From CAIWHR01 sp963773195 (GTDB taxonomy: Bacteria; Pseudomonadota; Gammaproteobacteria; Burkholderiales; Casimicrobiaceae): a DNA stretch of 64,000 nucleotides. Of the stretch, positions 37,855-48,959 are shown piece by piece. Location of the stretch: assembly GCA_963773195.1 (NCBI GenBank), contig CAVZAE010000013.1, positions 62,001 to 126,000 on the forward strand, given 5' to 3'. Each line of letters starts with the position of its first letter. Positions within the stretch are counted from its first letter, which is position 1. The position numbers and the translations under genes were made by a program. The notes below the pieces were generated by a model, which made no database searches, was not told where the DNA came from, and saw only the letters and a program-made list of their open reading frames with translations.

Positions 37855-38754
37855 ATGGCGAACGACGCGACCGCGCTGATCGACGCGTTCTGCGACCAGA
37901 TGTGGCTGCAGGACGGCCTCGCCGCGACATCGCTTGCGAGTTACCGGCGCGACCTCACCCAGTGGGCGGCGTGGCTCGCCGACCGCGGACGCTCGCTCAA
38001 TAGCGCGCAACGGAGCGACGTCGACGACTGGCTCGCCGCGCAGTTCCGTGCGAAGGCAAAGGCGACCTCCGTCGCGCGCCGGCTGTCGTCGCTGCGCCGC
38101 TATTACGCGCTGCAGGTCCAGCAGGCGACCGTTCGCGCTGATCCTACCGCCCGCGTGCGCGCGCCCAAGCTGCCGCGCCGCCTGCCGAAGAATCTGACCG
38201 AGGCGCAAGTCGAAGCGCTGCTCGCGGCGCCCAATCCCGAAACGACGCTGGGTCTGCGCGATCGCGCCATGCTGGAGACGCTCTACGCAACAGGCCTGCG
38301 CGTCTCGGAGCTCGTGGGCTTGCGGCTCACCCAGGTGTCGCTCGACATGGGGGTCGTGCGCGTGATGGGCAAGGGAAGCAAGGAACGGCTCGTGCCGCTG
38401 GGCGAGGAGGCGATCGAATGGATCCGGCGGTACCTGTCGCACGCCCGCGCCAACCTCGCCGGCCCCGCGCGCGGCGACGCCGTATTCGTGAGCGGCCGCG
38501 GCAGCGGGCTCACGCGGCAGGCGTTCTGGGCGCTGATCAAACGATACGCGACAAAGGCCGGCATTCCGGCGGCAAGCCTCTCACCGCACGTCCTGCGGCA
38601 CGCGTTCGCGACGCACCTCCTGAACCACGGCGCAGACCTGCGCGTCGTGCAGCTCTTGCTCGGTCACGCCGACATCACGACCACCACGATCTACACGCAC
38701 GTCGCGCGCGAACGGTTGAAGGAGCTGCACGCGCGCCATCATCCGCGCGGTTGA
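37855..38754 (+). CDS. xerD: site-specific tyrosine recombinase XerD
   Basis: Resolves chromosome dimers at dif with XerC and FtsK; cytoplasmic, 299 residues (normal). The N-terminal core-binding domain reads DQMWLQDGLAATSLASYRRD. The catalytic residues are visible: Arg in ATGLRVSELV, Lys in GKGSKERLVP, His and Arg in SPHVLRHAFATHL, His in LLGHADIT and the nucleophile Tyr in TIYTHVARERLKELH. It starts 13 bases after ogt and ends 3 bases before ybaK. Its housekeeping position and canonical sequence argue against a mobile-element integrase. Confidence 0.94.
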   Translation: MANDATALIDAFCDQMWLQDGLAATSLASYRRDLTQWAAWLADRGRSLNSAQRSDVDDWLAAQFRAKAKATSVARRLSSLRRYYALQVQQATVRADPTARVRAPKLPRRLPKNLTEAQVEALLAAPNPETTLGLRDRAMLETLYATGLRVSELVGLRLTQVSLDMGVVRVMGKGSKERLVPLGEEAIEWIRRYLSHARANLAGPARGDAVFVSGRGSGLTRQAFWALIKRYATKAGIPAASLSPHVLRHAFATHLLNHGADLRVVQLLLGHADITTTTIYTHVARERLKELHARHHPRG

Positions 38755-38757
38755 CGC

Positions 38758-39240
38758 ATGGCGAAGGGGAAATACCCGGTCACCGCTGCCGTCCGCGTGC
38801 TGCGCGAGCATGGCGTCGCGTTCACCCACCATCCTTACGAGTACGAGGAGCGCGGCGGCACCGTCGTGTCGGCACGCGAGCTCGACGTGCCCGAGCACGC
38901 GGTGGTCAAGACGCTCGTGATGGAGGATGATAGGAAAGAGCCGCTGATCGTGCTGATGCACGGCGACCGCGAAGTCTCGACCAAGAATCTCGCGCGCTTC
39001 CTCGGGGTCAAGATGGTGACCGCCTGCTCGCCCGCCGTCGCGGACCGCCACTCGGGCTATCAGGTCGGCGGCACCAGTCCCTTTGGCACACGGCGGCGCA
39101 TGCCGGTGTACCTGGAGCGATCGATCGTGCAGTTGCCTTACCTCTACATCAATGGCGGCCACAAGGGCTACCTCGTCGGCATGACGCCGGCGGACCTGGT
39201 CCGGGTGCTCGATCCCGTTCTGGTCGAGGTTGCCGCATGA
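38758..39240 (+). CDS. ybaK: Cys-tRNA(Pro)/Cys-tRNA deacylase, YbaK family
   Basis: Hydrolyses cysteine mischarged onto tRNA-Pro; cytoplasmic, 160 residues. The catalytic Lys is in HAVVKTLVMED, and the conserved substrate loop reads GYQVGGTSPFGTRRRMPVYL. The C-terminal LYINGGHKGYLVGMTPADLV also fits. Its stop overlaps the start of the AraC regulator. Confidence 0.92.
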   Translation: MAKGKYPVTAAVRVLREHGVAFTHHPYEYEERGGTVVSARELDVPEHAVVKTLVMEDDRKEPLIVLMHGDREVSTKNLARFLGVKMVTACSPAVADRHSGYQVGGTSPFGTRRRMPVYLERSIVQLPYLYINGGHKGYLVGMTPADLVRVLDPVLVEVAA

Positions 39241-39941
39241 GCCCGCGATCGCGCGCGAGCAGGAGTGCCATTGCGCACACGCGCCTGGGTCGCGATCGGC
39301 TGGTTGCCGGCACCGTGATGCAGCGACACCGTCATGCGATCGGCTACGTCGCCGTCGTGCTCGCAGGCGGTTATCTCGAGTCGGGCGACGCGGGCCGCCG
39401 ACGCGTCGGACCCGGTGATGCGCTCGTACATCGCCCTTTCGAAGGCCATCTCGACCGGATCGGCCCGCGCGGTGCCGTGGTCGTCAACGTTCCAGTGCCG
39501 CCATCGCGCCCCTTGCCCGATGCGTTTCGCGTCAGCGATGCCGACGCCGTCGCGCGAGCCGCCGAATCCGATGTCGCCGCTGCGTCCGAGCTGCTCGAAC
39601 CGGCAGCGGGCATCGTCGCCGTCGAGGACGACTGGCCCGATCAACTGGCTGCGCTGCTTCGCTTTCGCGCGGACGTACAAATCACGGAGTGGGCCGACAC
39701 GATGGACCTGGCGCCGGCGACGGTGAGCCGCGGGTTCCACGCGGCGTTCGGCGTTCCGCCCGCGCGCTACCGGGCCGAGTCTCGCGCGCGGCGCGCGTTC
39801 GCGGCGCTGTGCGAGCGCGATGATCCGCTGGTGCAAATTGCACTTGCGTGCGGCTTCGCGGACCAGTCGCATCTGTCGCGCGCGATCGTCGAGCTCACCG
39901 GGATCGCCCCCGCAGCCTGGCGCCGCAACGCGACCCACTAA
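39237..39941 (+). CDS. AraC-family transcriptional regulator
   Basis: 234 residues. An N-terminal cupin-like sensor (MQRHRHAIGYVAVVLAGGYL, then GPGDALVHRPFEGH) is followed by two helix-turn-helix units: EWADTMDLAPATVSRGFHAA and VQIALACGFADQSHLSRAIV, then the typical end ELTGIAPAAWRR. The second unit is the best conserved part of AraC proteins. ATG overlaps the ybaK stop by four bases. Target genes are not evident. Confidence 0.85.
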   Translation: MSPRSRASRSAIAHTRLGRDRLVAGTVMQRHRHAIGYVAVVLAGGYLESGDAGRRRVGPGDALVHRPFEGHLDRIGPRGAVVVNVPVPPSRPLPDAFRVSDADAVARAAESDVAAASELLEPAAGIVAVEDDWPDQLAALLRFRADVQITEWADTMDLAPATVSRGFHAAFGVPPARYRAESRARRAFAALCERDDPLVQIALACGFADQSHLSRAIVELTGIAPAAWRRNATH

Positions 39942-40078
39942 GCGAGGCGACACGACGCGCCCCGAGTTCGCATGCGGGATCGCCGCCACGTCAAATCCGT
40001 TCAAGACGATCGCGGCACGCGTTGCATAGACTCCCGGCGACCGTCTGAATTGGACGGTGCTACGTGGAGTGGCTGCGT

Positions 40079-41119
40079 ATGTCCTTTGCAATGTCCACGA
40101 TGTTGATCGCGTCGTTCGCGCTCGCAACGTCGATCGCGCGCTCGCAGGCGACCCCGGGGGCCGCGGAAACGGCCGTCGCTACTGCGATCGGCGCCGCGCT
40201 GCAGGGCGATGCCGCGCGCGCAGTGCGCCTGCTGCGACCGCTCCCGGAAAACGAACTCACGCCCGCGGACCGCACGTTCCGCGCATGCATGCTGCGGCGG
40301 TTCGATAGTGAGACGCCCGAGCCTGACACGTCCCCGCTGCCCGATCCCTTCGCACGACAGACCCTCGACCTCTATCGAACCTATTGGCGCGCCGCGCTGC
40401 TCCGCCCCGAGGCGCGGCCTGCGGCGGAGGCGACACTTTTGCGCGAGCTGCGCCGGCTCCTGCAACGAGAGGACGCGGCGGATCTCGACGCGGTAGAGCC
40501 CGAGCTCAAGGATCGTCTCGAAGCGTCCGGCTATCACGCGCTGCTCGGCGTCACGCTTCCGTTGCGCGAGCTCATGCTCTGGACGAAGCAGGACACGCGC
40601 GCGGTCGAGGTCGAGCTGCCCGAGGGCGCGCACACGACGGAGGTTGTCTACCTCGACGATTTCGTGAGCATGGGCTGGTCCTACTACGCGACCTGCGGTC
40701 GCCGCGGTACCGGTGGCTGGGCCACCGACAAAGCGCTCTACGCCGTCGTGCCGCGCTACAAAAACCTCGACGGCGAGGAATTCCGCGTGAGCTTCCTGGG
40801 CCACGAGACGCAGCACTTCGCCGACTACAGGCACTTTCCGGGGCTCCCGCAATGGGAGCTCGAGTACCGCGCCAAGCTCACCGAGCTTGCGTACGCCGAC
40901 ACGACGCGCGCGTCCGTGCTGCGCAAATTCACCGAGGACCAGGGGGACGATCTGCAATCGCCGCATGCGTACGCGGACAAGCGCGTACTGAACGCGCTCA
41001 GGCGGCGCCTTGCCCTTCCGCCGAATGCGTCGCTCGATTCGGTACCGGGTCCAAGCCTTCGGGCCGCGGCGGCGGACGAGCTGCGTGCGGACTCGCAGCG
41101 GAGGGCTGCGGGACACTGA
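40079..41119 (+). CDS. exported protein with HEXXH motif, unknown family
   Basis: 346 residues. A hydrophobic N-terminus (MSFAMSTMLIASFALATSIA) looks like a signal peptide. The middle is alpha-helical and Leu/Arg/Glu-rich (LLRELRRLLQREDAADLDAV). Near residue 242 lies LGHETQHFADYRHFP: an HEXXH zinc motif, followed after about 14 residues by WELEYRAKLTEL, where a Glu could be the third ligand as in gluzincins. Two Cys (ACMLRRF, YYATCGRR) may form a disulphide in the periplasm. ATG 40079 is supported by GGAG upstream. A peptidase role is inference. Confidence 0.68.
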   Translation: MSFAMSTMLIASFALATSIARSQATPGAAETAVATAIGAALQGDAARAVRLLRPLPENELTPADRTFRACMLRRFDSETPEPDTSPLPDPFARQTLDLYRTYWRAALLRPEARPAAEATLLRELRRLLQREDAADLDAVEPELKDRLEASGYHALLGVTLPLRELMLWTKQDTRAVEVELPEGAHTTEVVYLDDFVSMGWSYYATCGRRGTGGWATDKALYAVVPRYKNLDGEEFRVSFLGHETQHFADYRHFPGLPQWELEYRAKLTELAYADTTRASVLRKFTEDQGDDLQSPHAYADKRVLNALRRRLALPPNASLDSVPGPSLRAAAADELRADSQRRAAGH

Positions 41120-41132
41120 AGCACGCCGGCGC

Positions 41133-41486
41133 CTAGGGCGCGTGCCGCTCGATCGCGACGCCGATCTCCTTCACGCCCGGCAGCGCACCGAGCTTCGCGA
41201 CGCGCACCTTGACCCACGGCGCCTGGAATTCGCCGAGGACGAGCTGCGCGACCCCCTCCGCGAAACGCTCGAGCAGCGGATACGGGTGCTCACCCGCGAA
41301 GACCTTGAGCCGCTTCACGACCGCCGCGTAGTCGAGCGCGTCGGCGAACTTGCCGGTGACGAAGGGCTTGTCGGACGGCATGCCGATCTCGAGATCGAGC
41401 CTTATCGTCTGCGGCAGTCGCGCTTCCCAGCTGTAGACGCCGATCGTCGTCGTGACGCGCAAATCGTGGATGAAGATCGTGTTCAT
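41133..41486 (-). CDS. folB: dihydroneopterin aldolase
   Basis: Cytoplasmic folate-pathway enzyme that cleaves 7,8-dihydroneopterin to 6-hydroxymethyl-dihydropterin. 117 residues, family length. It opens TIFIHDLRVTTTIGVYSWEA, continues QTIRLDLEIGMP and ALDYAAVVKRLKVFAGEHPY, and has the catalytic-Lys region VKVRVAKLGALPGVKEIGVA. It is divergent from plsY, as in many betaproteobacteria. Confidence 0.92.
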   Translation of the reverse strand: MNTIFIHDLRVTTTIGVYSWEARLPQTIRLDLEIGMPSDKPFVTGKFADALDYAAVVKRLKVFAGEHPYPLLERFAEGVAQLVLGEFQAPWVKVRVAKLGALPGVKEIGVAIERHAP

Positions 41487-41554
41487 CGCGCAAGCGAGGG
41501 CGGCGGGTTCGGCTACAATGGCCCGAGAGTGTACCCGACCGCCGTCGGTCTTCC

Positions 41555-42154
41555 GTGCTCGCCGCGTTCCTCATCGTCATCGCCGCGTACCTGATCGGCT
41601 CCGTGTCGTTCGCGGTCGTCGTCAGCAAGGCTTACGGCCTCCCCGATCCGCGCGCGTACGGCTCCGGCAATCCCGGCGCGACCAACGTCCTCCGCAGCGG
41701 CAACAAGGCGGCGGCGGCGCTGACACTCGCGGGCGACGGCGCCAAGGGCTGGCTCGCGGTCGTTCTTGCGCAATACGCAGCGCCCGCATTCGGCGCTGCC
41801 GACGGCACCGTGCCTGCGGCCGCACTCGCCGTTTTCTTGGGGCATCTCTTTCCGGTGTTCCACCGCTTCGCCGGCGGCAAGGGCGTCGCGACCGCGGCGG
41901 GCGTGATGCTGGCGCTGTCGTGGCCGGTTACGCTCACGCTGGGTGTCGTCTGGCTGGTCATGGCGTTCGGCTTCAAGATCAGCTCGCTCGCCGCGCTGAC
42001 AGTCGCGCTTCTCGCGCCGATCGGCGCGTTCTACGTATTCGGCAACACGCCGACCGCGTGGATCTGGGTACCGATCGCTGCGCTCCTGTTCTGGAGACAT
42101 CGCGGCAACATCCGGAAGCTCATCTCCGGCGGCGAGAGCACAATCGGGCGCTGA
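41555..42154 (+). CDS. plsY: acyl-phosphate:glycerol-3-phosphate acyltransferase
   Basis: Inner-membrane enzyme that makes lysophosphatidic acid from acyl-phosphate and glycerol-3-phosphate. 199 residues with five to six membrane segments. Motif 1 is AYGSGNPGATNVLRSGNKAA, motif 2 FPVFHRFAGGKGVATAAGVM, motif 3 near FKISSLAALTVALLAPIGAF. The start is GTG 41555. It uses the product of the glpK and ugp genes seen earlier in the window. Convergent with tsaD, 24 bases between stops. Confidence 0.94.
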   Translation: MLAAFLIVIAAYLIGSVSFAVVVSKAYGLPDPRAYGSGNPGATNVLRSGNKAAAALTLAGDGAKGWLAVVLAQYAAPAFGAADGTVPAAALAVFLGHLFPVFHRFAGGKGVATAAGVMLALSWPVTLTLGVVWLVMAFGFKISSLAALTVALLAPIGAFYVFGNTPTAWIWVPIAALLFWRHRGNIRKLISGGESTIGR

Positions 42155-42178
42155 CGCTGCCGATCGCTTGTCGCGGAG

Positions 42179-43237
42179 TTACTCAACCGCGGCTACAAGT
42201 ACCGGCATGGCCGAGCTTTCAGCGAGCGACGCGAGCTCCCAACGCGGCTGCACGGAGAACGCGTAGTCGCCTGCGCGCGCCTGCGCGAGGCGCAGCGCGC
42301 CGACGAGCGCGATCATCGCGCCGTTGTCGGTGCAGAACGCGAGCTCCGGATAGAACACCTGGCCGCCTCGTCGCTCGACGGCCGCCGAAAGCCGCGCGCG
42401 AAGCTCGCGATTCGCGCCGACGCCTCCGGCGACGACGAGACGCTCGCGTCCCGCGACCCCGAGTGCGGCCAGCGACTTCGCGACCAGCACGTCAACGACC
42501 GCATGCTGGAATTCGCGCGCGATGTCGGCTTTGCCCGCATCGTCGAGCGCACCGGCCGCTGCTTGGCGCCGCGCAAGCGTCAACACCGCGGTCTTGAGCC
42601 CGCTGAAGCTCATATCGAGATCGCCGCTGTCCAACATCGGCCGCGGCAGTGTCAGCGCGCCGTCGCGGCCCGCTTCCGCAAGACGCGCGAGCTCCGGGCC
42701 GCCCGGATACGGCAATCCGAGGAGCTTCGCCGTCTTGTCGAACGCTTCGCCGGCGGCATCGTCCTGCGTGTCGCCGAGGAGGTGGTAGCGCCCGACAGTT
42801 TCGACGTCGAAGAGCTGGCTGTGCCCGCCCGAGACGAGCAGCGCGACGAACGGAAACTGGGGCTTCGGATCAGCGAGCAGCGGCGAGAGCAAATGGCCTT
42901 CCAGGTGATGCACGCCCACGACGGGCGTCCCGAGCGCGAAGCCGAGCGCATTCGCGACCGCGGCACCGACGAGCAGCGCGCCGGCCAGCCCGGGACCTTG
43001 GGTATACGCGATGCCGTCGAGCTCGGCCAGCGTCGTGCCGGATTCGGCGAGCACGCGCTCGGCAAGCGGCACGACGCGCCGGATGTGATCGCGCGAAGCG
43101 AGCTCGGGCACGACCCCGCCATAGGCTACGTGCATTGCGACCTGAGAATGCAGCGCATGGGCGAGCAGCCCGCGCTCGGTGTCGTAAACCGCGAGGCCCG
43201 TCTCGTCGCAGGAGGTCTCGATCCCAAGGACGCGCAT
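42179..43237 (-). CDS. tsaD: tRNA threonylcarbamoyladenosine synthase subunit TsaD
   Basis: Adds the threonylcarbamoyl group to A37 of ANN-decoding tRNAs, with TsaB, TsaE and TsaC. 352 residues. It begins RVLGIETSCDETGLAVYDTE; the metal-binding His pair is in VVGVHHLEGHLLSPLL; nucleotide-binding motifs include FVALLVSGGHSQLFDVE and VVAGGVGANRELRARL. It is divergent from rpsU, as is widely conserved next to the macromolecular synthesis operon. Confidence 0.96.
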   Translation of the reverse strand: MRVLGIETSCDETGLAVYDTERGLLAHALHSQVAMHVAYGGVVPELASRDHIRRVVPLAERVLAESGTTLAELDGIAYTQGPGLAGALLVGAAVANALGFALGTPVVGVHHLEGHLLSPLLADPKPQFPFVALLVSGGHSQLFDVETVGRYHLLGDTQDDAAGEAFDKTAKLLGLPYPGGPELARLAEAGRDGALTLPRPMLDSGDLDMSFSGLKTAVLTLARRQAAAGALDDAGKADIAREFQHAVVDVLVAKSLAALGVAGRERLVVAGGVGANRELRARLSAAVERRGGQVFYPELAFCTDNGAMIALVGALRLAQARAGDYAFSVQPRWELASLAESSAMPVLVAAVE

Positions 43238-43280
43238 CAGCCGATTATAGAAGGAGAGACTCGCCCGGCTGGACCAGGGG

Positions 43281-43309
43281 TTGCACCTCGCGGCGCACGG
43301 CTTTATAAT
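43281..43309 (+). promoter_or_regulatory. sigma-70 promoter of the rpsU-yqeY-dnaG-rpoD operon
   Basis: TTGCAC (43281-43286) and a perfect TATAAT (43304-43309) are separated by exactly 17 bases, close to consensus. The start codon of rpsU lies 42 bases after the -10 box. It is the best promoter seen in the window, as expected for a ribosomal protein gene. Confidence 0.85.
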
Positions 43310-43351
43310 GCCAAGTTACCGTAAAGCCCGGAAAACCAAGGATTTCGCTTC

Positions 43352-43564
43352 ATGCCTAGCGTTCGCGTCCGCGACAACGAGCCCTTCGAGGTGGCGCTCC
43401 GCCGCTTCAAGCGCACCATCGAGAAGACGGGGCTCCTGACCGAGCTCCGCGCTCGCGAGTTCTACGAGAAGCCGACCGCCGAGCGCAAGCGCAAGCTCGC
43501 CGCGGCGGTGAAGCGCCACTACAAGCGCCTCCGCAGCCAGCAGCTGCCGCCCAAGCTCTACTGA
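43352..43564 (+). CDS. rpsU: 30S ribosomal protein S21
   Basis: 70-residue basic protein of the small ribosomal subunit, needed for initiation. It reads PSVRVRDNEPFEVALRRFKR, then FYEKPTAERKRKLAAAVKRH, and ends RSQQLPPKLY, standard for proteobacterial S21. It is first in the macromolecular synthesis operon and followed by an intrinsic terminator that reduces read-through to dnaG and rpoD. Confidence 0.97.
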   Translation: MPSVRVRDNEPFEVALRRFKRTIEKTGLLTELRAREFYEKPTAERKRKLAAAVKRHYKRLRSQQLPPKLY

Positions 43565-43591
43565 CCGCATTCACACCGCATTCACGCAAGC

Positions 43592-43624
43592 GAGGGGCGA
43601 AGCGATTCGCCCCTCTTTGCTTTT
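43592..43624 (+). terminator. intrinsic terminator after rpsU
   Basis: A perfect 10-base stem, GAGGGGCGAA (43592-43601) with TTCGCCCCTC (43606-43615), closes a GCGA tetraloop and is followed by TTTGCTTTT. It lies between rpsU and yqeY, where a partial terminator sets S21 well above primase and sigma factor in other proteobacteria. Confidence 0.9.
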
Positions 43625-43634
43625 GGAGACCGCA

Positions 43635-44081
43635 ATGACGCTCAAATCCCGTATCACCGAGGACATGAAGGTCGCGATGCGCGCGCACGAGGCCGAGCGG
43701 CTTGGGACCATCCGGATGCTGCTCGCCGCCCTCAAGCAGCGCGAAGTGGACGAGCGGATCGAGGTGACCGACGCCGATGTCCTCGCGGTCATCGAGAAGA
43801 TGGTGAAGCAGCGCAAGGACTCGATCGCCCAGTTCGAGGCGGGCAAGCGCCCCGACCTTGCGGCGAAGGAGCGCGCCGAGATCGACGTGCTTCATGCCTA
43901 TATGCCCGCTCAGGCATCCGACGCCGAGATCGATGCCGAGATCGCCGCCGCGCTGGCCGCGTCGGGAGCTTCGGGGATGGCCGCGATGGGCAAGGTGATG
44001 GCGGTGCTCAAGCCGAAGCTCGCCGGCCGGGCCGACATGGGCGCGGTGTCCGCCCGAGTCAAAGCGAAGCTGAATGGCTAA
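43635..44081 (+). CDS. yqeY: GatB/YqeY domain protein
   Basis: 148-residue cytoplasmic protein resembling the tRNA-binding tail of GatB amidotransferase. It begins LKSRITEDMKVAMRAHEAER and continues LGTIRMLLAALKQREVDERI; the second half contains AYMPAQASDAEIDAEIAAAL and GKVMAVLKPKLAGRADMGAV, all usual for YqeY. Precise function is unknown. Ribosome site GGAGAC sits just after the rpsU terminator. Confidence 0.93.
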   Translation: MTLKSRITEDMKVAMRAHEAERLGTIRMLLAALKQREVDERIEVTDADVLAVIEKMVKQRKDSIAQFEAGKRPDLAAKERAEIDVLHAYMPAQASDAEIDAEIAAALAASGASGMAAMGKVMAVLKPKLAGRADMGAVSARVKAKLNG

Positions 44082-44267
44082 CCGGCGCTCCCGAGCGTGA
44101 CCTACGGTCACCGCCGGGCGCCGCCTGTCTGGCGCGCTATTTGCGCCCTTTCGCTCGCCGGAGCGTTGCCTATAATTGAGGCGTTCCCTGCCGTGTGAAA
44201 CGTCCGGCCGGCCCGCCCGCGGGCCGGCCGCGGCGTCCTGCCCCCTCGGGATAACAGCGTCAACTTG

Positions 44268-46073
44268 ATGATTCCAAACGATTTCATTCAGACGCTGCTC
44301 GCGCGGATCGACATCGTCGACGTTGTCGACCGCTCGGTCCCGCTCAAGAAAGCCGGCGCGAACTACGTCGCCTGCTGCCCGTTCCACAGCGAGAAAACGC
44401 CGTCCTTCACCGTAAGCCCCTCCAAGCAGTTCTATCACTGCTTCGGCTGCGGCGCCCACGGCACCGCCGTCGGCTTCCTGATGGAGCACGGCGGCAAGTC
44501 GTTCCCCGAGGCGATCGAGGAGCTCGCCCGTGATGCCGGGCTCGTCGTCCCGCAGGTCGAGGGCCGGCCGGGGGAGGTCGAGCGGCGCGAGCAGGCGCTG
44601 GATCTGGCGTCGCTTCTGCTTACGGCCGCGAAGTTCTATCGGGCCCAGCTCCGGGATTCTTCGACGGCGATCGACTACCTCAAGGGCCGGGGGCTGACCG
44701 GTGAGATCGCCGCTCGATTCGGGATCGGCTACGCGCCGGACGCCTGGCAGCCGCTCGCCGGCGCCTTCGATCAGTACGACCTGCGCGAACTCGAAACCGC
44801 AGGCCTCGTCATCGCCGGGGAGGCCGGCAAGCGCTACGACCGCTTCCGCGACCGGATCATGTTCCCCATCCACGACAGCCGCGGACAGGTGATCGGATTC
44901 GGCGGCAGGGTATTGGGGGACGGGGAGCCTAAATACCTGAATTCGCCCGAAACTCCATTGTTTTCGAAGGGCCGCGAACTCTATGGCCTTTACCTCGCGC
45001 GGAACGCCATCCGCGCGGCGGAGCGGGTCGTCGTGGTCGAGGGGTACATGGATGTCGTCGCCCTCGCGCAGCATGGCGTCGAATACGCGGTGGCGACGCT
45101 CGGGACGGCGACCACCCCCGTGCACGCGCAAAAGCTCTTCCGGCTCGCCGAAACGGTCGTGTTCTGCTTCGACGGCGACGCGGCTGGGCGGCGCGCCGCG
45201 TGGCGCGCCCTCGAGAACACGCTGCCGGTGCTGGCCGATGGGCGGAACGCGCTGTTTCTGTTCCTGCCCGAGGGCGAGGACCCCGACGACTTCGTGCGGA
45301 AGCGCGGCAAGGCAGCGTTCGAGGCGCTGGTCGAGCAGGCGACGCCGCTCTCCGAATTCCTGATGGCCGAGCTCTCGGCGCGGCATCCGCCGGCTTCCGC
45401 CGAGGGCCGCGCAGCCCTCGTCCATGCGGCGCGACCCTATCTCGCGGAGCTCAATGCCCCGGTGCTCGCGGCACTCCTCCGCAAGCGGCTGGCCGAACTC
45501 ACGGGACTGCCGGAGACCGAACTACGGGGGCTCCTGCGAAGCTCGGAGCCGTCGCGCCAGACAGCGGAGGCGATGGCAGAGCACCCGACGGGAGCCGTCC
45601 GGCGGCCAAGCCCGAAGGCGCGCCCGGCGCCTTCGCTGGTCCGCGAACTGATCCAGGGGTTGCTGCTCCAACCTGCGATGGGGCGGCGGGTTCCCGTGCC
45701 CGCGCCCGAAGACGGCACGCCGGAAGGCGCGGCGCTCGCGGCATTGGGGGTGTTCTGTGCGACAGGTGAGCACCCACTGACGACGGCCGGCGTGATGCAG
45801 CACTTCGCGGGCTCGCCCCACGAGCGAATCCTGACCGATGCGCTGGTGGCCGCCGAGGATCACGGCATTTCCGGCGAGCAAGCCGCGGAACACCTGCGCG
45901 CCGGTGTAATCCGTTATTGGGAGCAGGCGAAGCGTGCGGGCCGGCCCGTGGCCGCCGCCCTGGATGGCGAAGCGCTGCCCGCCAGCGCCGAGGAGACCGA
46001 ACGCCTTCGCCAACTAGAGTTCGTCCGCCGGGCGGCGACCGCCTCGCGATCCGGCAGTACCCGCAGTGGCTAA
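44268..46073 (+). CDS. dnaG: DNA primase
   Basis: Makes RNA primers at the replication fork; 601 residues. The zinc-binding domain has Cys37, His40, Cys58 and Cys61 (CCPFHSEKTPSF and FYHCFGCGAHG). The TOPRIM catalytic centre contains VVVVEGYMDVVALAQHG and VVFCFDGDAAGRRAAWRALE, with the acidic residues in place. The C-terminal part (after about residue 430) should bind DnaB helicase and is weakly conserved, as usual. ATG 44268 follows a TTG in the same frame. A TATAAT at 44171-44176 in the 186-base gap upstream may be an internal promoter, but no good -35 is seen. Confidence 0.95.
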   Translation: MIPNDFIQTLLARIDIVDVVDRSVPLKKAGANYVACCPFHSEKTPSFTVSPSKQFYHCFGCGAHGTAVGFLMEHGGKSFPEAIEELARDAGLVVPQVEGRPGEVERREQALDLASLLLTAAKFYRAQLRDSSTAIDYLKGRGLTGEIAARFGIGYAPDAWQPLAGAFDQYDLRELETAGLVIAGEAGKRYDRFRDRIMFPIHDSRGQVIGFGGRVLGDGEPKYLNSPETPLFSKGRELYGLYLARNAIRAAERVVVVEGYMDVVALAQHGVEYAVATLGTATTPVHAQKLFRLAETVVFCFDGDAAGRRAAWRALENTLPVLADGRNALFLFLPEGEDPDDFVRKRGKAAFEALVEQATPLSEFLMAELSARHPPASAEGRAALVHAARPYLAELNAPVLAALLRKRLAELTGLPETELRGLLRSSEPSRQTAEAMAEHPTGAVRRPSPKARPAPSLVRELIQGLLLQPAMGRRVPVPAPEDGTPEGAALAALGVFCATGEHPLTTAGVMQHFAGSPHERILTDALVAAEDHGISGEQAAEHLRAGVIRYWEQAKRAGRPVAAALDGEALPASAEETERLRQLEFVRRAATASRSGSTRSG

Positions 46074-46148
46074 CGGCATGATAAAATTTGAGGTTTTCCC
46101 GTTCGTCCCCATGTCGGGGAGTGCGGTACCCGATCACTCAGGATGACC

Positions 46149-48455
<2,307 letters not shown>

Positions 48456-48692
48456 GCGAGGCGCGCGAGGCGTAGCCGAGCGAAGGCCCGAGGACGCCCG
48501 CGCGAGCAGGCGAAGCCAAGGAGCGAAGCTCGCGTCTGCGAGCGCGGGCGGCAGCCGACCCCGCGATGTAACGCGAAGAGTGCAACGGTTCGGAGGCTGC
48601 GCGTCGCCGCGAGCGAGGGCCCCCGAAGAATGGGCCTAGCGATTCACGATGTTAGTGCGGCGTGCGCCGAGTAGCGGTCTCCGTCGTGCAAA
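48456..48692. other. GC-rich spacer after rpoD, no gene seen
   Basis: The first 85 bases are built from variants of GCGAG, GCGAAG and GAAGGCCCGAGG, similar in style to the spacer after the first tctC gene (15712-15750). No ORF, tRNA or clear hairpin is convincing before the terminator that follows. Confidence 0.5.
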
Positions 48693-48695
48693 AGC

Positions 48696-48724
48696 AAACG
48701 CCCCGGCAACCCCGGGGCGTTTTG
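48696..48724 (+). terminator. intrinsic terminator downstream of rpoD
   Basis: AACGCCCCGG, loop CAAC, then CCGGGGCGTT followed by TT forms a GC-rich stem of about 10 pairs with a short T-run. Flanking A-runs upstream (GCAAAAGCAAA) let it work in both directions. It is 240 bases after rpoD. Confidence 0.85.
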
Positions 48725-48770
48725 CTAGTGGCGGCATGAACCAGGCCGTCTGCATTGCGTGCGACGATGC

Positions 48771-48902
48771 TCAGGGCCCCGGGTTAGGGTTGTCCGGCTT
48801 GGATGGTATGGCGCTCAAGTATTCGTAGATCGCGCGCAAGTCGTGGTCGGTCTTCTTGCCGATGACGGGCCATGGCATCATGGTCGATGGCAGGGGGTGA
48901 GA
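48771..48902 (-). pseudogene. remnant of a cytochrome c C-terminus
   Basis: The minus strand reads MPWPVIGKKTDHDLRAIYEY followed by LSAIPSKPDNPNPGP and a stop. This is the typical end of c-type cytochromes in Burkholderiales, where MPWP supplies the axial Met and the helix DLRAIYEYL follows. No heme-binding CxxCH and no start or body are present upstream, where a secreted-protein gene ends 60 bases away. Probably a leftover from a deletion. Confidence 0.6.
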
Positions 48903-48959
48903 TCGAGCGTTGGCGAGCGCGCCCGCGACGCGGCGCGCCCGCGGCAAATCGCACCAGCG

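Noticed and set aside
37855..38754. Tyrosine recombinase as the integrase of a mobile element
   Set aside because: Sequence and length are canonical XerD, and the neighbours are housekeeping genes far from the island.
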